Assembly (NCBI GenBank): GCA_963556195.1
Contig: OY744525.1
Coordinates: forward strand, 50,948,148-51,012,147
Direction: 5' to 3'
From: Sepiola atlantica
Taxonomy: Eukaryota > Mollusca > Cephalopoda > Sepiida > Sepiolidae
Length of the DNA stretch: 64,000 nucleotides
Shown here piece by piece: positions 21,037 to 32,870 of the stretch. The first letter of the stretch is position 1. Each line of letters opens with the position of its first letter. A model generated the notes under the pieces. The model was not told the origin of the DNA and ran no database searches. It saw only the letters and a list, made by a program, of their open reading frames with translations. Both the position numbers and the translations under genes were made by a program.

Positions 21037-21274
21037 TGTAATGTTGTAAATATTACCCCCTTGTTTAACTTGGAAAAGAGAGGTGATGTATTAGCATGTT
21101 GTCTCTCATATGAGCACATCTAAATACTCCACTCCCCTCTTTACTAGAAATATCAGGTAGTTAATTGCCCTTTATAAGACCCACTTCCTACCCCTAGTTG
21201 TAATGGTTGCTTCATGTTAATAAACAAGTTTGTATCCATACGTATGTCTCTATCATCAAACCGAGCCATCTACA
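21037..21274 (+). mobile_element. Solo LTR, 238 bp, with 4-bp target duplication
   Basis: Starts TGTAATGTTG and ends CATCTACA. GCCT flanks both sides (21033-21036 and 21275-21278). A TATA-like TTTATAAG at 21171-21178 is followed by AATAAA at 21219-21224, the compact U3-R-U5 order. It is a different family from 20186-20584. Confidence 0.75.
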
Positions 21275-22914
21275 GCCTAACATATAATAAAAGCTGCTAT
21301 TCTAAAAAAAAAAGAACACCTATTTTTAGACATTGTAAGTTAATAAAATAGAAGCGGATTTTACAGGTTTGCCACTGAAGCAGGATGTGGCACAAGGCTT
21401 AAGTTTAACGTGGGTAAAGCCAACTCCCCCAAGAGATCACTCAGACAGGTGAAAAAATAACCGAGACCAGACCAGTCAGAGGAGCCCCAGCCCTCAGCAA
21501 TTACCCCCCCCCCTCCCGAAGGAGGAGGATCTACTTCCTGGGAAAGTGCACCTTCTAGGACTAAGCCGAACCATACCTCATTCCGACAGCCCCTAACTAA
21601 CCAGAATGATGTCAAGGCAGACCATGATTGGTATGAACACCCAAAGCAGGAACATATATTACACTTTGAATTATTTATTTGTTAAAAGAATAGTGATACA
21701 ATTTTAACAAATAAGGCACAAGGTTCTCAAAAATGTAGGGAGTGGGGGAGATAGTCGTCCTCTGTCTATCTTACTCTGAACTAGACACATTCTGGCCCAT
21801 TCATCTAAGCACTGTTCCTTTCTCTCTTGGAATTTGATCGCTATGAGACAGTTTCGATGGAAATAGAACTCAGCAATCATGTAGGCAGACATAACATATT
21901 AATATTATGACTAGCTGTGCCCTGTGGAAATTCCACGGATGGTTTCTAATTCTATATTTATTGTGATCCAACATTAGACTTTCAGTTTTTTGTCTTCTTC
22001 CCCATACTCCTTCTCTTTTTTTTCATAGTCTTCTACAACGCCTCCCCTGCTTCTCTCTGCTCCATTATAATAGGGTCAACAATAACTGAAGCAAAATGCA
22101 AGACTGCATATAAACATAATAAAACATTAAAAGTAATTGCTGCAAAGAAATGTGACTACATTTCAGTGAAACTACATAATTGAATGATACACATACTTGA
22201 AATAAAATTGCAATAAAAATATGTACTAATTTTAAATTGAGGAAAGAAACAACACTTAATTTAATCATCATCATCATCATTATACTAAAGTATATTAAAA
22301 AGTTAGAAAACTGTTGATAAGATGACGTTGCATGTTTTAAAGATTTCAACGAGGGAAAATATTTGTTTTTAAATTGTTAATAATATGAGCTTGTGTTTTT
22401 CACTTCCTCCTCCTTCCACTTCCTCTTCTTCATACCAAGCATAGCTTTTTGATTTCGGCACTCAATCCGACAGAATCGGAACTGTTTTAGCAGGACCAGA
22501 CCCATCTTTGTCGGGGTAAGGTATGGTGAGCTAGCTTGATCTTAGGAGGTGCACCCTCCAAGTCGATACCTCTTCACTGAAGAAGGATTGTTTTTTTGCC
22601 GATCACCTGAGGTGTTCCTACTGGGGAATGCCAGCAGGTCGGTTCTTGGCTATTTTTGTACCCAGCTAGCTAGCCTCCTGGTGGGTGGAGCTATCTCTCT
22701 CTTCCAGCCTTTTCCCACATCTTGCTTTTGCAATAAGCAAGTAAATAACTTCCAACTGTCTCCCCCCCCCCTACTAACTGCACAACCTGTAGTATGCTCC
22801 TCCCACTTCTTCTTCTTCAAGCAAAGTCACCTTCTTGTCACTTTAGCAGTGAAAGTGTGACACAAAGGGAAGGAAAGAATGAACGAATGTACTAGTATAT
22901 TGATACATAGGACA
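21275..22914. other. Intergenic; Helitron-like 3' end on the minus strand at 21909-21945
   Basis: On the minus strand 21940-21909 reads CCGTGGAATTTCCAC, then GGGCACAGCTAGT: a short hairpin followed by CTAG, as in animal Helitron/Helentron 3' ends. No paired 5' end was found. The rest has ATC/CAT repeats at about 22262-22280 and CT-rich stretches. The minus frame 21361-21615 and plus frame 22549-22860 are unrecognised. Confidence 0.4.
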
Positions 22915-23619
22915 ATCTATTATATAAAGGGCATTTATTTTCTGTTTCATTCTACTTCAGTCGAAGTTCTCAGAAATCAAGGGGCCCCTTGATCTCTATA
23001 TGAGATACATAGATATTCGAATATTCCATTAATTTTTTCCTTTATCAAACATTGAGTTAGTAAAGAAGTTATGAATATTCATTTTCTTCTCCCCAATTGA
23101 CCTGTGAACTATGTTATAGTATATCTTTCTTGTGACCTCTTGGTCTTACCGGATTCCAGGACAAGAATCCATCTAGTCTGGTGGAGTATCCAGCTAAGTG
23201 CTGTTACTTGAGGTAACATGACTTGGAGAAGATGCACCATTCCTTGTGAGCCAGTGTATAGCCGTGTCGAGGGGATCTTATTTGGGCTTCGATTACAATG
23301 TTATTTTGAATAATTTCTCACTCTCCACATGTGTATTTATATTTATCCTCCACTATAAGTAACTTTAATGCTCAGCCCAGTAATTCTACAAGGAATTTAA
23401 CAGATATATGGGACCAGCAATTTAACAAAGAGAAAAAGGTATTCTTTCAAAGGCAGTTTTAGTGTAATGAAGCTTTGGTTTCTAACTGAAACTATGTCAA
23501 AATTCCCATATATTTTCAAAGTAGATTTAAAAAAATCTCAAATTGAGAATAATTCTGGCATAAAACATGAATCAGAATTTAAATATATATTTTGGGATGG
23601 GTTTTCACCCCGGTGCCAA

Positions 23620-23880
23620 ATCATGATCTCCACGGAACCCAACAAAGGATCTACCCTAGTCGCTTTTGTCTCATTAAAAAGAAAGGCGGCATTCTCTGTC
23701 CGTGATTCTGCTTCGTGGAACAGCCTACCAGATGTAGTGACGATGTCTATTATATCCAGGATTAAAGTCGTCGTAGACAAACATACAGACTGTATATAGA
23801 TGTACACATCTTCTAACTGTCCTTTTACATGGCTTGTTGCACTTTGCTATTTTAGCCAATAAATTTGATTGGCTGATGGG
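23620..23880 (+). pseudogene. LINE C-terminal relic
   Basis: The frame has FSVRDSASWNSLPDVVTMS, matching the LWNSLPxxVV block near the end of Jockey/CR1-type reverse-transcriptase proteins. The 3' tail TTTTACATGGCTTGTTGCAC with CCAATAAATTTGATT recurs at about 24480-24533, where only the tail is present. Confidence 0.6.
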
Positions 23881-23921
23881 ATTGATTCATTGACAAATCT
23901 TTTTATCTGAAGTATTTTTTT

Positions 23922-24115
23922 TAATGGAAATCGCTCCAGACAAGGCATAACACCACTTGATGTAAGGAGCTAAAAAAATACCACTTCAAGGTAAAAAAAC
24001 TAGCCAACGATAAGTGTTATATGGATAGATTCCGACCCAGGAAACAGCAATTCTTCCCCCTTTGTCAGTAAAAAACGCTGATGGAATGTGAGGACTAAAA
24101 GCAAAATGCATACTG
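23922..24115 (+). repeat. Dispersed repeat R1, copy 3 (3'-truncated)
   Basis: Starts AATGGAAATCGCTCC after a T run, as in copy 2. It diverges after GGAATGTGAGGACTAAA, so the last 50 bases are missing. Confidence 0.7.
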
Positions 24116-24302
24116 CACAGATCTGAAAGTAAGTTAAATCAAACTTATGTGTGTATCTTTCGTCTTTATTTATCAAAAAACTTCTTCAGCATGAAATTTT
24201 GTTTTAATTGTTGAATACATAGATATGAGAAGATAAGCATGAGTTTAAAAACAATCTTTCAGCTTATTTTACACCCGGGCGACGCCGGGTACATCTGTTA
24301 GT

Positions 24303-25945
24303 TATATCGATCATTTCTTTCCGTTTCCGTGTTTGTAAATGGGAGTGAATTGAATCTATGGCAACATTTAAATTTATCCGTGTTTCACTCGTTTTATCGC
24401 TTTTCTATCACGCTCAATAACCAGGAACTTTCGATCGTCGTTTTTTACTTATTTTTATTCATTCATTTTTTACTGGCCTTTTTACATGGCTTGTTGCACT
24501 TTTCTATTTTTTGCCAATAAATTTGATTTGATTTGGACACTCAAAAGTGTAAATTTGCATCTTCACTTCTGCTATCCTCTGAAAGGAATGGTTTTAGCAT
24601 GTTACTGTACATGATGTTACTCAAATGTGCCATGCCTCTGCAAAGGTAAACAAAATGACTTGTTCTCAGAATAACATTTTTATCCATTAAAAAATCTGGT
24701 ACTTATTCAGTATACGGTCCATGATGGTACTGTAAAAATGCAGTAGGCTGCATGTTTTAGTGGTGCATGCAAATTGCAGACAGTGCAGATGCTCGACCAG
24801 AGGAAAAAGGATTTGAAAATATCTGATTTTATATTTTTGACCATACAGAATCTTATTTCTCTTTGAAATGAAGTAAGTGCCTCACAAAAACAAGGAATCA
24901 TGCTGAGATCAAAAACCAATGTTCTTAGATGAACTCCAGATAAACCCCTTTGAGTCGAGATTGTCTGGACGTTCTCTCTAGTAGATATTTCAAGCAGTCT
25001 GGGTGGTCGGATGGTGACCATTGAGAAAGACTGGAATCCAAGATTTCTGGTCAGAGGAAAGGATTCTAGCTGATGGGAAGGGAAGGCGGGGGACTCTGGT
25101 CATAACAGGAAGTTTGTTTTTCTAAGAGCTGGCAGACAGTTGGAGCTGTCTGTCTTTCCAGGTAAGATGGGCCAATCGGGGCTCTTAACTAAAGGATTGT
25201 GCTGATTGGACTTATCTTTTTTGGCCGGGCAAAAATCTCATTTTGTAAGTCTGCCGTTCAACCTGAAGAACACGAGTTTCATTTGTAACCTCCAACAAAT
25301 AAACCTGTTACTTGTTTATAAACTGGACTTGTGGTTTTACTTGGGATGAGAGTTCTTTGTTTCGGCACTGACTGAATCGAACAATAACTTTGGACCGACA
25401 CAATGTGTGGGACAATCGCAGCCGGTGCAGTGAATGTACTCATACAGGTTCACAGTACGATTCTTTCCATAAATGCGTTATAGAAAGGGCCGTACAGCAA
25501 TGATAACATGCAGGCGATACAAAAAAGAGATGTTGAAAAAAAAAAAAAATTCACTTACATTTTTAGTTGTTTTGTTGCATTTTATTTTCAGGCTAATAAA
25601 ATAAATTTATTCAACAAATACATAATTCAACATTTGACAAAATATGAATATTAGATTTAAATTTAAAACTTTCATGAAAATATTTTTCAACCATCAAATT
25701 TATAAAGCCTATATTTGGAATATCAGGAAATTTTATCGGATGTCCTGTTGGCTTGGCAAGTTGAGAGCAGGTTCAAGACGTTCCCTCGAATAATGACAAT
25801 GGAGAGGTGCTCATAGAGCCAAGTCAATTCATAATAGTCCCCAGTGTGGCACATCATTAATAAACCAAGGTGGTTGAGGAAGTTTTGCATGGCGGACCAA
25901 TTGCTCCACTTGTCTCCATGGCGATCGGTTGGATTTTATTTTTGC

Positions 25946-25946
<1 letters not shown>
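24303..25946. other. Intergenic; LTR-like remnant near 25.3 kb
   Basis: AACAAATAAACCTGTTACTTG at about 25294, preceded by promoter-like GC-richer text and followed by GAATCGAACAATAAC, looks like an LTR R/U5. No target duplication was found. The minus frame 24707-25021 is unrecognised. An A run lies at about 25537. Confidence 0.4.
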
Positions 25947-26019
<73 letters not shown>

Positions 26020-26070
26020 GGTGGTGGTGGTGGTGGTGGTGGTGGTGGTGGTGGTGTGTGTGTGTGTGTG
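25947..26070. repeat. Compound microsatellite (TTA)n(TTG)n(GGT)n(GT)n
   Basis: About 11 TTA units, then about 13 TTG, about 12 GGT and about 8 GT units succeed one another without interruption. Each step is one A-to-G or T-to-G change from the last. Frames through it encode homopolymers (poly-Leu, poly-Val, poly-Thr) and are not genes. It abuts the SINE head. Confidence 0.9.
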
Positions 26071-26383
26071 GCCTGTGGACGAGTGGTTATAGCACTTGTC
26101 TTTGGGCTGGACGACCCGGGTTCGATCCCACTCACGGCATGCAAATTTTCGGGTCTGAAAACTCCCTCTGTCCACCCAGCAGTAAATGGGTACCTGACTA
26201 AAACTCAGGGAAGGTTCAAGGCAGCAGAAGGAGAGGGATGGGCTCTGCCTTCCATATGCTGTGCCCTAGACACGGTGATTCTTAACAAATCACCGCCGCT
26301 ACAGCCATGGGCAGTGTGCGATGTCGGCAACGACACTCGTGCGTGTCCAGGCTATGCGACCGTTACCTTTTTATTATTAATTA
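26071..26383 (+). mobile_element. tRNA-derived SINE with conserved central domain
   Basis: The head reads GCCTGTGGACGAGTGGTTATAGC (class II tRNA-like, Ser/Leu type, A box), then a perfect B box GGTTCGATCCC at 26119-26129. The body contains CCACCCAGCAGTAAATGGGT, a block I recognise from conserved central domains of invertebrate SINE superfamilies, although I cannot name the family. It ends in a TTATTATTAATTAA tail. The well-kept B box suggests a young copy. Confidence 0.8.
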
Positions 26384-26451
26384 ACAGGTATTATTTTAAG
26401 GGTCTAAATTATGAGGCAAGACCGAAGTTAGAGTCTGGACCCCAATCCCGG

Positions 26452-27368
26452 AACGAAACGCTAGTGTCAGCGTCGTTCTATCGAGGACATGTTTTGGAAA
26501 TCACCGGTTGACCTCGCAATACACATGGTCTCTATTTACAAAACACTTGTAAATAAATCTTTTACTTATTTTAATAAATGCAGTATATTTCGGAATTTTT
26601 TTTTCTTTTAACATGTTAATATTTATTTTAAGGCAGAGAGTCCATAAATAAAACAAATAAAATATTAACATGTTTTCTTTTAAAACATGTTTTTGTGTCA
26701 CTATTTACTTGCCTCCCCACGAGGGCAGAAATGGGGGGGGGTAATGAAATATTTATCATCGTACTTAAGTAATCTTTCGTTTTGTAGGGAAAAATCAAGC
26801 TTCCCAAAAAGGAGCATTCTGGATCTTACCTCAGTTTAGAAGGATTTTCCATACTACACTTTGCTCCTAGCTCGAGGAGGCAAAACGGAAGATTACGCAA
26901 GTTATTTTAATAAATAAACGAAATATATACGCTTTTTAAAAAATCGGCTGACTTGTAATCTTTCGTTTTGCCTCCCCACGAGGGCGGAGTTAGACTTCAA
27001 AAATCAGTTTCTAAATGGAAGCAATTTAAAGTTTATGAAGTTTTTGTCCTTTTTTTTTCTCTAAGCAACAAATGAAATAAGATTTAACAAATACGAAGTT
27101 TTATTTATTTGTTTATAATTGTTGCTTACAGAAAAAAAAAGGAAAAAACTTCATAAACTGATTTTTTTATTTATGGACTCTCTGCCTTAAAATAAATATT
27201 AACATGTTAAAAGAAAAAAAAATTCCGAAATATACTGCATTTATTAAAATAAATAAAAGATTTATTTACAAGTGTTTTGTAAATAGAGACCACGTGTATT
27301 GCAAGGTCAACCGGTGATTTCCAAAACATGTCCTCGATAGAACGACGCTGACACTAGCGTTCCGTTTC
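26452..27368. mobile_element. Foldback element with about 205-bp arms
   Basis: 26452-26652 pairs with 27163-27368 with few mismatches. Nested inside are a second pair (about 26877-26905 with 26948-26978, the TTTTGCCTCC/GGAGGCAAAA text) and a third (about 27032-27075 with 27117-27160). No frame of note. At the right border AGAACGACGCT...CACTAGCG repeats once more at about 27398, a subterminal duplication. Confidence 0.8.
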
Positions 27369-28176
27369 ACTTTTCTCTTCTGGTCGATTGGCCTCGGCAG
27401 AACGACGCTAATACACTAGCGCTTCGTCTCATGCTTTTCTCTTGAACTGGTCTCAGCATAACAACTACCAACACACGTGGTCAAACAACGGTAAGAGTTC
27501 TCAACTCATTTTCTTTGTGTACGGCTTTCAAAGACTTTTCCTACGCCGGATTCATTTCTTCTTATACCTTTTCAAGAACTGTTTTTCCATCGACACACAT
27601 GCATACATCACACACTTCACCATTCCACGTACACACACGTTCAATAAACGTTATTTGAACTACTTCATTTTGTTTATTAATTATTACTCTGTCTTTGCAT
27701 GCAACATTGCTTGATTTACTGAACACGTTTATAATCGAGGGAACACGACCCTCGATCCTAACACTACTAACCATACGTCCGGGTGGTAATACGAAAAATA
27801 AATAAAGAATAAATTTAAGTCGAAAAAAGTGCGTGGGGGTAACGGGGCTGTTAATAGTCAATTTATTGAATATTAAAGTTAGTTTTTTTGTTGTGTTATT
27901 TATTTATATTAAATAAACCGTTGTATTGTATGACTTATCTTTCGCGGAAAGAAAACAACAACAATTATTTTAGAATGCATCAGTTTTGCATATACTTGTA
28001 ACATAAAATGATGTCCAGTTTCCAGGCCATTCTAACTTAGTAGGTAAAATAATTTAGTTAACATTGGTTCTCAGAGTGTAAGTCGAATATTTTTATTGGT
28101 AAATTATGGGGATGCAAAGTAAACATTTCAAAGTTCACTGCTTCCTATCTCTCTTATCAAACCTTTTGTAATGTTA
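27369..28176. other. Intergenic; possible LTR-like tail
   Basis: ACACACGTTCAATAAACGTT at about 27630 resembles an LTR poly(A) region, but ends are not defined. Otherwise AT-rich with no recognised gene. Confidence 0.4.
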
Positions 28177-28284
28177 AAAATCGAAAATTAAACAAAATGC
28201 TAGAAGAACATTACATTTTCGCACGATTGGTGACATTTATTGGATGTGTTTCTACCAGTATTTTGTTTAATTTTCGATTTTTAG
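28177..28284. repeat. Short foldback hairpin
   Basis: AAAAATCGAAAATTAAACAAAA at the left pairs with TTTTGTTTAATTTTCGATTTTT at the right across a loop of about 55 bases. Confidence 0.75.
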
Positions 28285-29607
28285 CGATTATCCGAGTGAT
28301 CATCGTCGACATCTTATCGACGCCATTTTCTTTTTGAGTATGAACTGAACAGTCGACACCATGTTTGGTTTTAACAAAAATATTCTTTAAAATAAGTTAA
28401 AACACAAATAAACTTACTCAGGTAGGTAGAATAGTAACTTATCTTGCCTTTGGTAACATTTATTTGTTCCACATTTATTTGTTGTTTTTTTTTGGGGGGG
28501 GGGGGGTTCACCCATTTTTCGTTCTGTTCGCTCTCGTTAAATATGCCCTAGAATTGTTTTTTTTTATTAATTTATTTTTACGTTCGTGAGCTTTTGTCCG
28601 TTTTTGAATTATTTTGGTGGCCTTTTGTCCGGTCGCGATCACCATTTTATTTTTAGAACATTAACACTTTTATTGGCATGTAAAACTACTGTAGATTTGC
28701 ATATATCTGTATGGAAGGTAGCTTGAGAAATAATCTCATGATGACTAAAGAGAAAATGAATACGGAAAATAGTTTTACTGAAATTGTGTGTGTGTATGTG
28801 GCAAACGAAATCGCCAGATTTTAAAGAAAAAAATCGCTAGCCGCTAGATCCAAATTTTACTAGCCAGATTCAAATCAAAATCGCCAGATCTAGCGGGAAA
28901 CCCGCTAAATTGGCAACACTGGCCACATCTCCCTGGCAGAGGCAGGAAGTAAATAAAGTTGTACACCGTCAACTTCCGGTATTATGACCCGCTGAATTCG
29001 AATCTTTTTTTGCGCGCGGCTTTTTATGCGTGTTCCATACTCGCAGTGCAGTATGAGAATTCATTCTTCTCAAAATAAAAATAAAAAATGGAAATATCAA
29101 ATTTAATAACACTTCCAAAGATGTTAATCGTGATGAAAACACACCTAAGGAATCTCCATGAGTGTAAGTTGTTTAATTTACTTACAATGTTAAGAACTCG
29201 TTTACGTTGGTTTTGGCGGCATTTGTAAAAAATGACTTCCTCTTAATTTTTTGTCTTCCATTTTGTGGGTCAGATTACAATCAATTGTAAGCTTAAGGAT
29301 TTCTACAGTTTATTATAATCTGAAAATTTAGTCCTTAATCGATCGTAATCCGAAAACATTTTTCTTTTCTTTTAAAAACAAAAAAAATGAATGGCAAACG
29401 TTTAATATGACTTATTTTCACATGAGAAATGCAAAGAATACAAATGAGAAGTTAAAGCAAAATAAATGATGATCTTTAAGAATGATCAGTACAGTCGCGG
29501 ACGGGGTCCAAAAAACTAACGAGAACGGGGTTATAAAAATAAATATGCAACAAATGAACAATTTCGAGTTAAAATCTATTTAGAAATCTGAAGAAAAACA
29601 CGTTTTG
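28285..29607. other. Intergenic
   Basis: Holds a G run at about 28494-28506 and several CGCTAGATC/GCCAGAT repeats at 28800-28915 that resemble subterminal repeats of an unrecognised DNA element. No exon-like frame. Confidence 0.4.
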
Positions 29608-30603
29608 GCACATGTTCGTCTTTTCTCACAGTCCGTTTTTCACAACTTTTTAATGACCAGTTTTTTTTTCTTTTTTCGGTGTACACTTACCTATCAGGCT
29701 GCTAGAGAATTCCGGGGTTTTTGGAAAAAAAATTCAAATATTTTACATTTTAGGAGCGGGGATCAGTTTCCAATGTTAATTCAACGTAGACTGATCCCCC
29801 ACTTTTTGACCATCTCAATTTTTGTAAAAGTCTTTTTCGGTGTACAATTACCTATCATGTCAGTAGAGAATTCCGGAGTTTTTGGAAAGAAATTTCAGAA
29901 AATTTAGATTTTAAGACGGGGGATCAGTTTTCAATGTAAATTCAACGTAGACTGATCCCCCTCTTTTTGACCATCTCAAATTTTAAAAATTCTTCTTCTG
30001 CTTACAATTACCTATCATGTCGCGAGAGAATTTCGGGGGTTTTGGAAAGAAATTTCAAAAAATTGAGATTTTAAGACCTAAAAAGTTGTGAAAAACGGAC
30101 TGTGGGAAAAGACGAAGAAGACTGATCCCCCGTCTTAAAATGTAAATTTTGTTAATTTTTTTCCCCAAAACTCCGGAATTCTCTCGCGACATGATAGGTT
30201 ATTGTAAGCAGAAGAAGAATTTTAAAGATTTGAGATGGTCAAAAAGAGGGGGATCAGTCTACGTTGAATTTACATTGAAAACTGATCCCCAGTCTTAAAA
30301 TCTAAATTTTCTGAAATTTCTTTCCAAAAACTCCGGAATTCTCTACTGACATGATAGGTAATTGTACACCGAAAAAGACTTTTACAAAAATTGAGATGGT
30401 CAAAAAGTGGGGGATCAGTCTACGTTGAATTAACATTGGAAACTGATCCCCGCTCCTAAAATGTAAAATATTTGAATTTTTTTTCCAAAAACCCCGGAAT
30501 TCTCTAGCAGCCTGATAGGTAAGTGTACACCGAAAAAAGAAAAAAAAAACTGGTCATTAAAAAGTTGTGAAAAACGGACTGTGAGAAAAGACGAACATGT
30601 GCC
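29608..30603. mobile_element. 1-kb palindrome built from 161-bp tandem units
   Basis: The left arm (29608 to about 30077) and right arm (about 30132 to 30603) are inverted copies. Each arm holds three direct repeats of about 161 bp (phased on CGGTGTACA at 29677 and 29838 and its counterpart near 29999). Each unit contains its own smaller dyad, GGGGATCAGT...ACTGATCCCC. A 37-bp end motif (AAAAAGTTGTGAAAAACGG) sits at both outer ends and a third time in the centre. No coding capacity. Scattered differences between arms argue against a pure assembly artefact. Confidence 0.85.
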
Positions 30604-30656
30604 CACGTTTTAAATCTGTAATTATCGCTTATACACTAATTTTATTTGAATTTTGT

Positions 30657-31073
30657 GAAGGTGCTTATCCAGATTAAGGGAGACATTCGAAAAAATAATA
30701 CAAACTGAGGAATATCTATTATTGTACGTACTTGTCACGGGCTGAATGTATCTTATACCAACAATCACGTAAATTAATCAAGTAGTTTTTATTTTATAAA
30801 AGAAAATTAAATTTGAACGAATAACGTGGAAATACGGCCGGTATTTACGGCTTATTCGAGGGAGATAATCGGAATTAATAAGCCGTATTTCCACGTTAAT
30901 CGGTAAAATTTAATTTTTTTAATAAAATAAAAACTACTTGATTAATTTACGTGATTTTTGGTATAGGATTTATTCAGCTTGTGACAGGTACATACACCAA
31001 ACGGATATTCCTCAGTTTGTTTTATTTTCATTTATTTTTTCAAATGTCTTCCTTAATCTGGATAAGCACCCCA
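30657..31073. mobile_element. Palindrome with about 200-bp arms
   Basis: About 30657-30850 pairs with about 30880-31073. The centre reads ACGGCTTATTCGAGGGAGATAATCGG, with AATAAGCCGT on the far side. Outer text is GCTTATCCAGATTAAGG. It lies only 54 bases from the previous palindrome. No frame. Confidence 0.8.
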
Positions 31074-31239
31074 AAAACTCATTTACCCCAGAAAAGTTTA
31101 CTAAATGTTAATTATAAAATGTTACCTGAAAAAGAATTTGACTTTAAAAAAAAATGACCAGTCTATGGCTATTAACAATTTCCAACAAATAATTTCTAGC
31201 TTCAACGAAAATCGACGTGAATGCCTTGAATATGCGAGA

Positions 31240-32870
31240 ATTAAATGTTCTATCAATATACTGTTGATTTTCACAAATGTTAATTTCTGCGATAATTTAA
31301 TATTTTAAACGAACAACATGCAGATACGGCCACCGTCTCTCCAGTGTTAGAACCTGCAGACACGGTCACCGTGTTTGTAGTGTTAGAACCTGGAGACACT
31401 TTAAATTCGTTTCGTTTTCGCTTTCGTCAGACACCGTTTTTTTTTTCGCTTTTGTCTTGTTAAGTTAGTGTATTTCACCAGTTTTAAATTAGCGTATTTT
31501 ATAATCGGGCTATTTTATGAAAATGAAAGTTGGAGATACATTTTTAAATTATACGGAATATAAGGCACAACTCAACGCATATGAGGAAGAAAAAAGAATT
31601 TGGAAATTATTTTTTAAATTCTTGGAATAATTTTGTTTTTCTTTTCGTAGTCATTGTTTTTGTTTGTTTGTTGTTAGTTTTTGATAATGACCAGTGGTGC
31701 TTATTTGTTTTATGGTGCTAATTTACTGTAGGACCCGCGCTACCTTTGTTTCTTTACTCCTTTTTCGTTCTGTTAGCTGTTGTTTTTTGTTCAGTGCGAT
31801 TTTGAGTTTTTGCAAATGACGATTGATGCTTATTTGTTTTGTGGTGTTAATTTACTGTAGGACATTTATAATAACAGCTAACAGACGAAAAGGGGGTAAA
31901 GAAGAAAAAAAAACGGTAGCGCGGGTCCTACAGTAAATTAGCACCATAAAACAAATAAGCACCAATGGTCATTATCAAAAACTAACAACAAACAAACAAA
32001 AAAATATGACTACGAAAAGAAAAAACAAAAGCAGAATTATTCCAAGAATTTTTAAATAATTTCCTAATTCTTTTTTCTTCAATAAAAGTTGAATGAAAAA
32101 AAAAAAAATCCTTTACGGAGAAATTACGTACTTAAAAAAAGAGCGAAAGAGAGCGTTAGCGATTTTCTGGAGGTTTTCTTTCCAGATTTAGCGGGTTTTC
32201 AAAAGTAGCTCATTCACCGATGACTATTTTATACAATTACCAAAAGTTGTCATTCATTGTGTAATTAGAAAACCGCGTCGTATTATTTCTGCAATGTTAT
32301 TTAATTCGAGAGCTTAATTTTTCTTAGAGTTATACTGATTTAATCAATGCGGAATTAAGGGATTTCTTTTTCATAAAATATAACTATATTTTAAAAGATA
32401 TTTTTTTACGAAATAATACATTTGCACTGGGCTTTCTAATAAAGTAATAGGTTAATCATATTCTGTGATGGTTACTGAATAATTTTGATTATTTTATTAT
32501 ATAAATAAATAAATTTATAAAAAATAAACTGTATTCTAATATAATATCTGCTAATATAACACGTCTATGTCTTCTATTATAGCAAGTCTTCTTAAAACGC
32601 GTTAAAATACGCTAAAGAAATACTGGCGGTGTCGTAAACTGAATGAGTTTTATTTTGTGTACATGCCACCGTGTCTCTAATATATAACGCGGCTGACACT
32701 GCAGACACGGTCACCGTATCTGCAGTGTTTGAACCTGTAGATACGGTGGCCGTGGCTACAGGCTCTGCCTATTTTAAACCTTCCCAAATTCTATTTTCTT
32801 CAATAAATGTTCTATCAATATACTGTTGATTTTCTCAAATATTGAATTTGCATGATTTATTTAAAAAATG
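31240..32870. mobile_element. Composite foldback region with flanking direct repeats
   Basis: ATGTTCTATCAATATACTGTTG occurs at about 31246 and again at about 32809. Inside, a palindrome pairs about 31588-31790 with about 31870-32080 and carries GCTTATTTGTTTTATGGTG twice on its left half. The AGAYACGG-YCACCGT motif occurs at 31319-31398 and in the opposite sense at 32699-32770. The arrangement suggests an element of about 1.6 kb, or several nested ones. No protein coding is seen. Confidence 0.6.

Larger units (their letters stand above)
22915..24302 (+). mobile_element. Helitron-like element with both ends, about 1.39 kb
   Basis: The left end ATCTATTATATAAAGGGCA matches the 5' end of the short element at 38432-38848. 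The right end has the hairpin ACCCGGGCGACGCCGGGT at 24273-24290 followed by TGTTAGT, like that element's CCCGGGT-CTAGT end. Helitrons lack inverted repeats and target duplications and end in such hairpins. No Rep/helicase is encoded, so it would be nonautonomous. It carries an R1 copy and a LINE relic. The pairing of these two ends is inference. Confidence 0.5.

Noticed and set aside
24707..25021. 104-residue minus-strand frame
   Set aside because: No recognised motif. It lies in probable LTR-like debris.
25844..26511. Open frames of poly-Leu, poly-Val, poly-Cys/Gly and poly-Thr
   Set aside because: They are translations of the compound microsatellite and the SINE after it, in every frame and strand.
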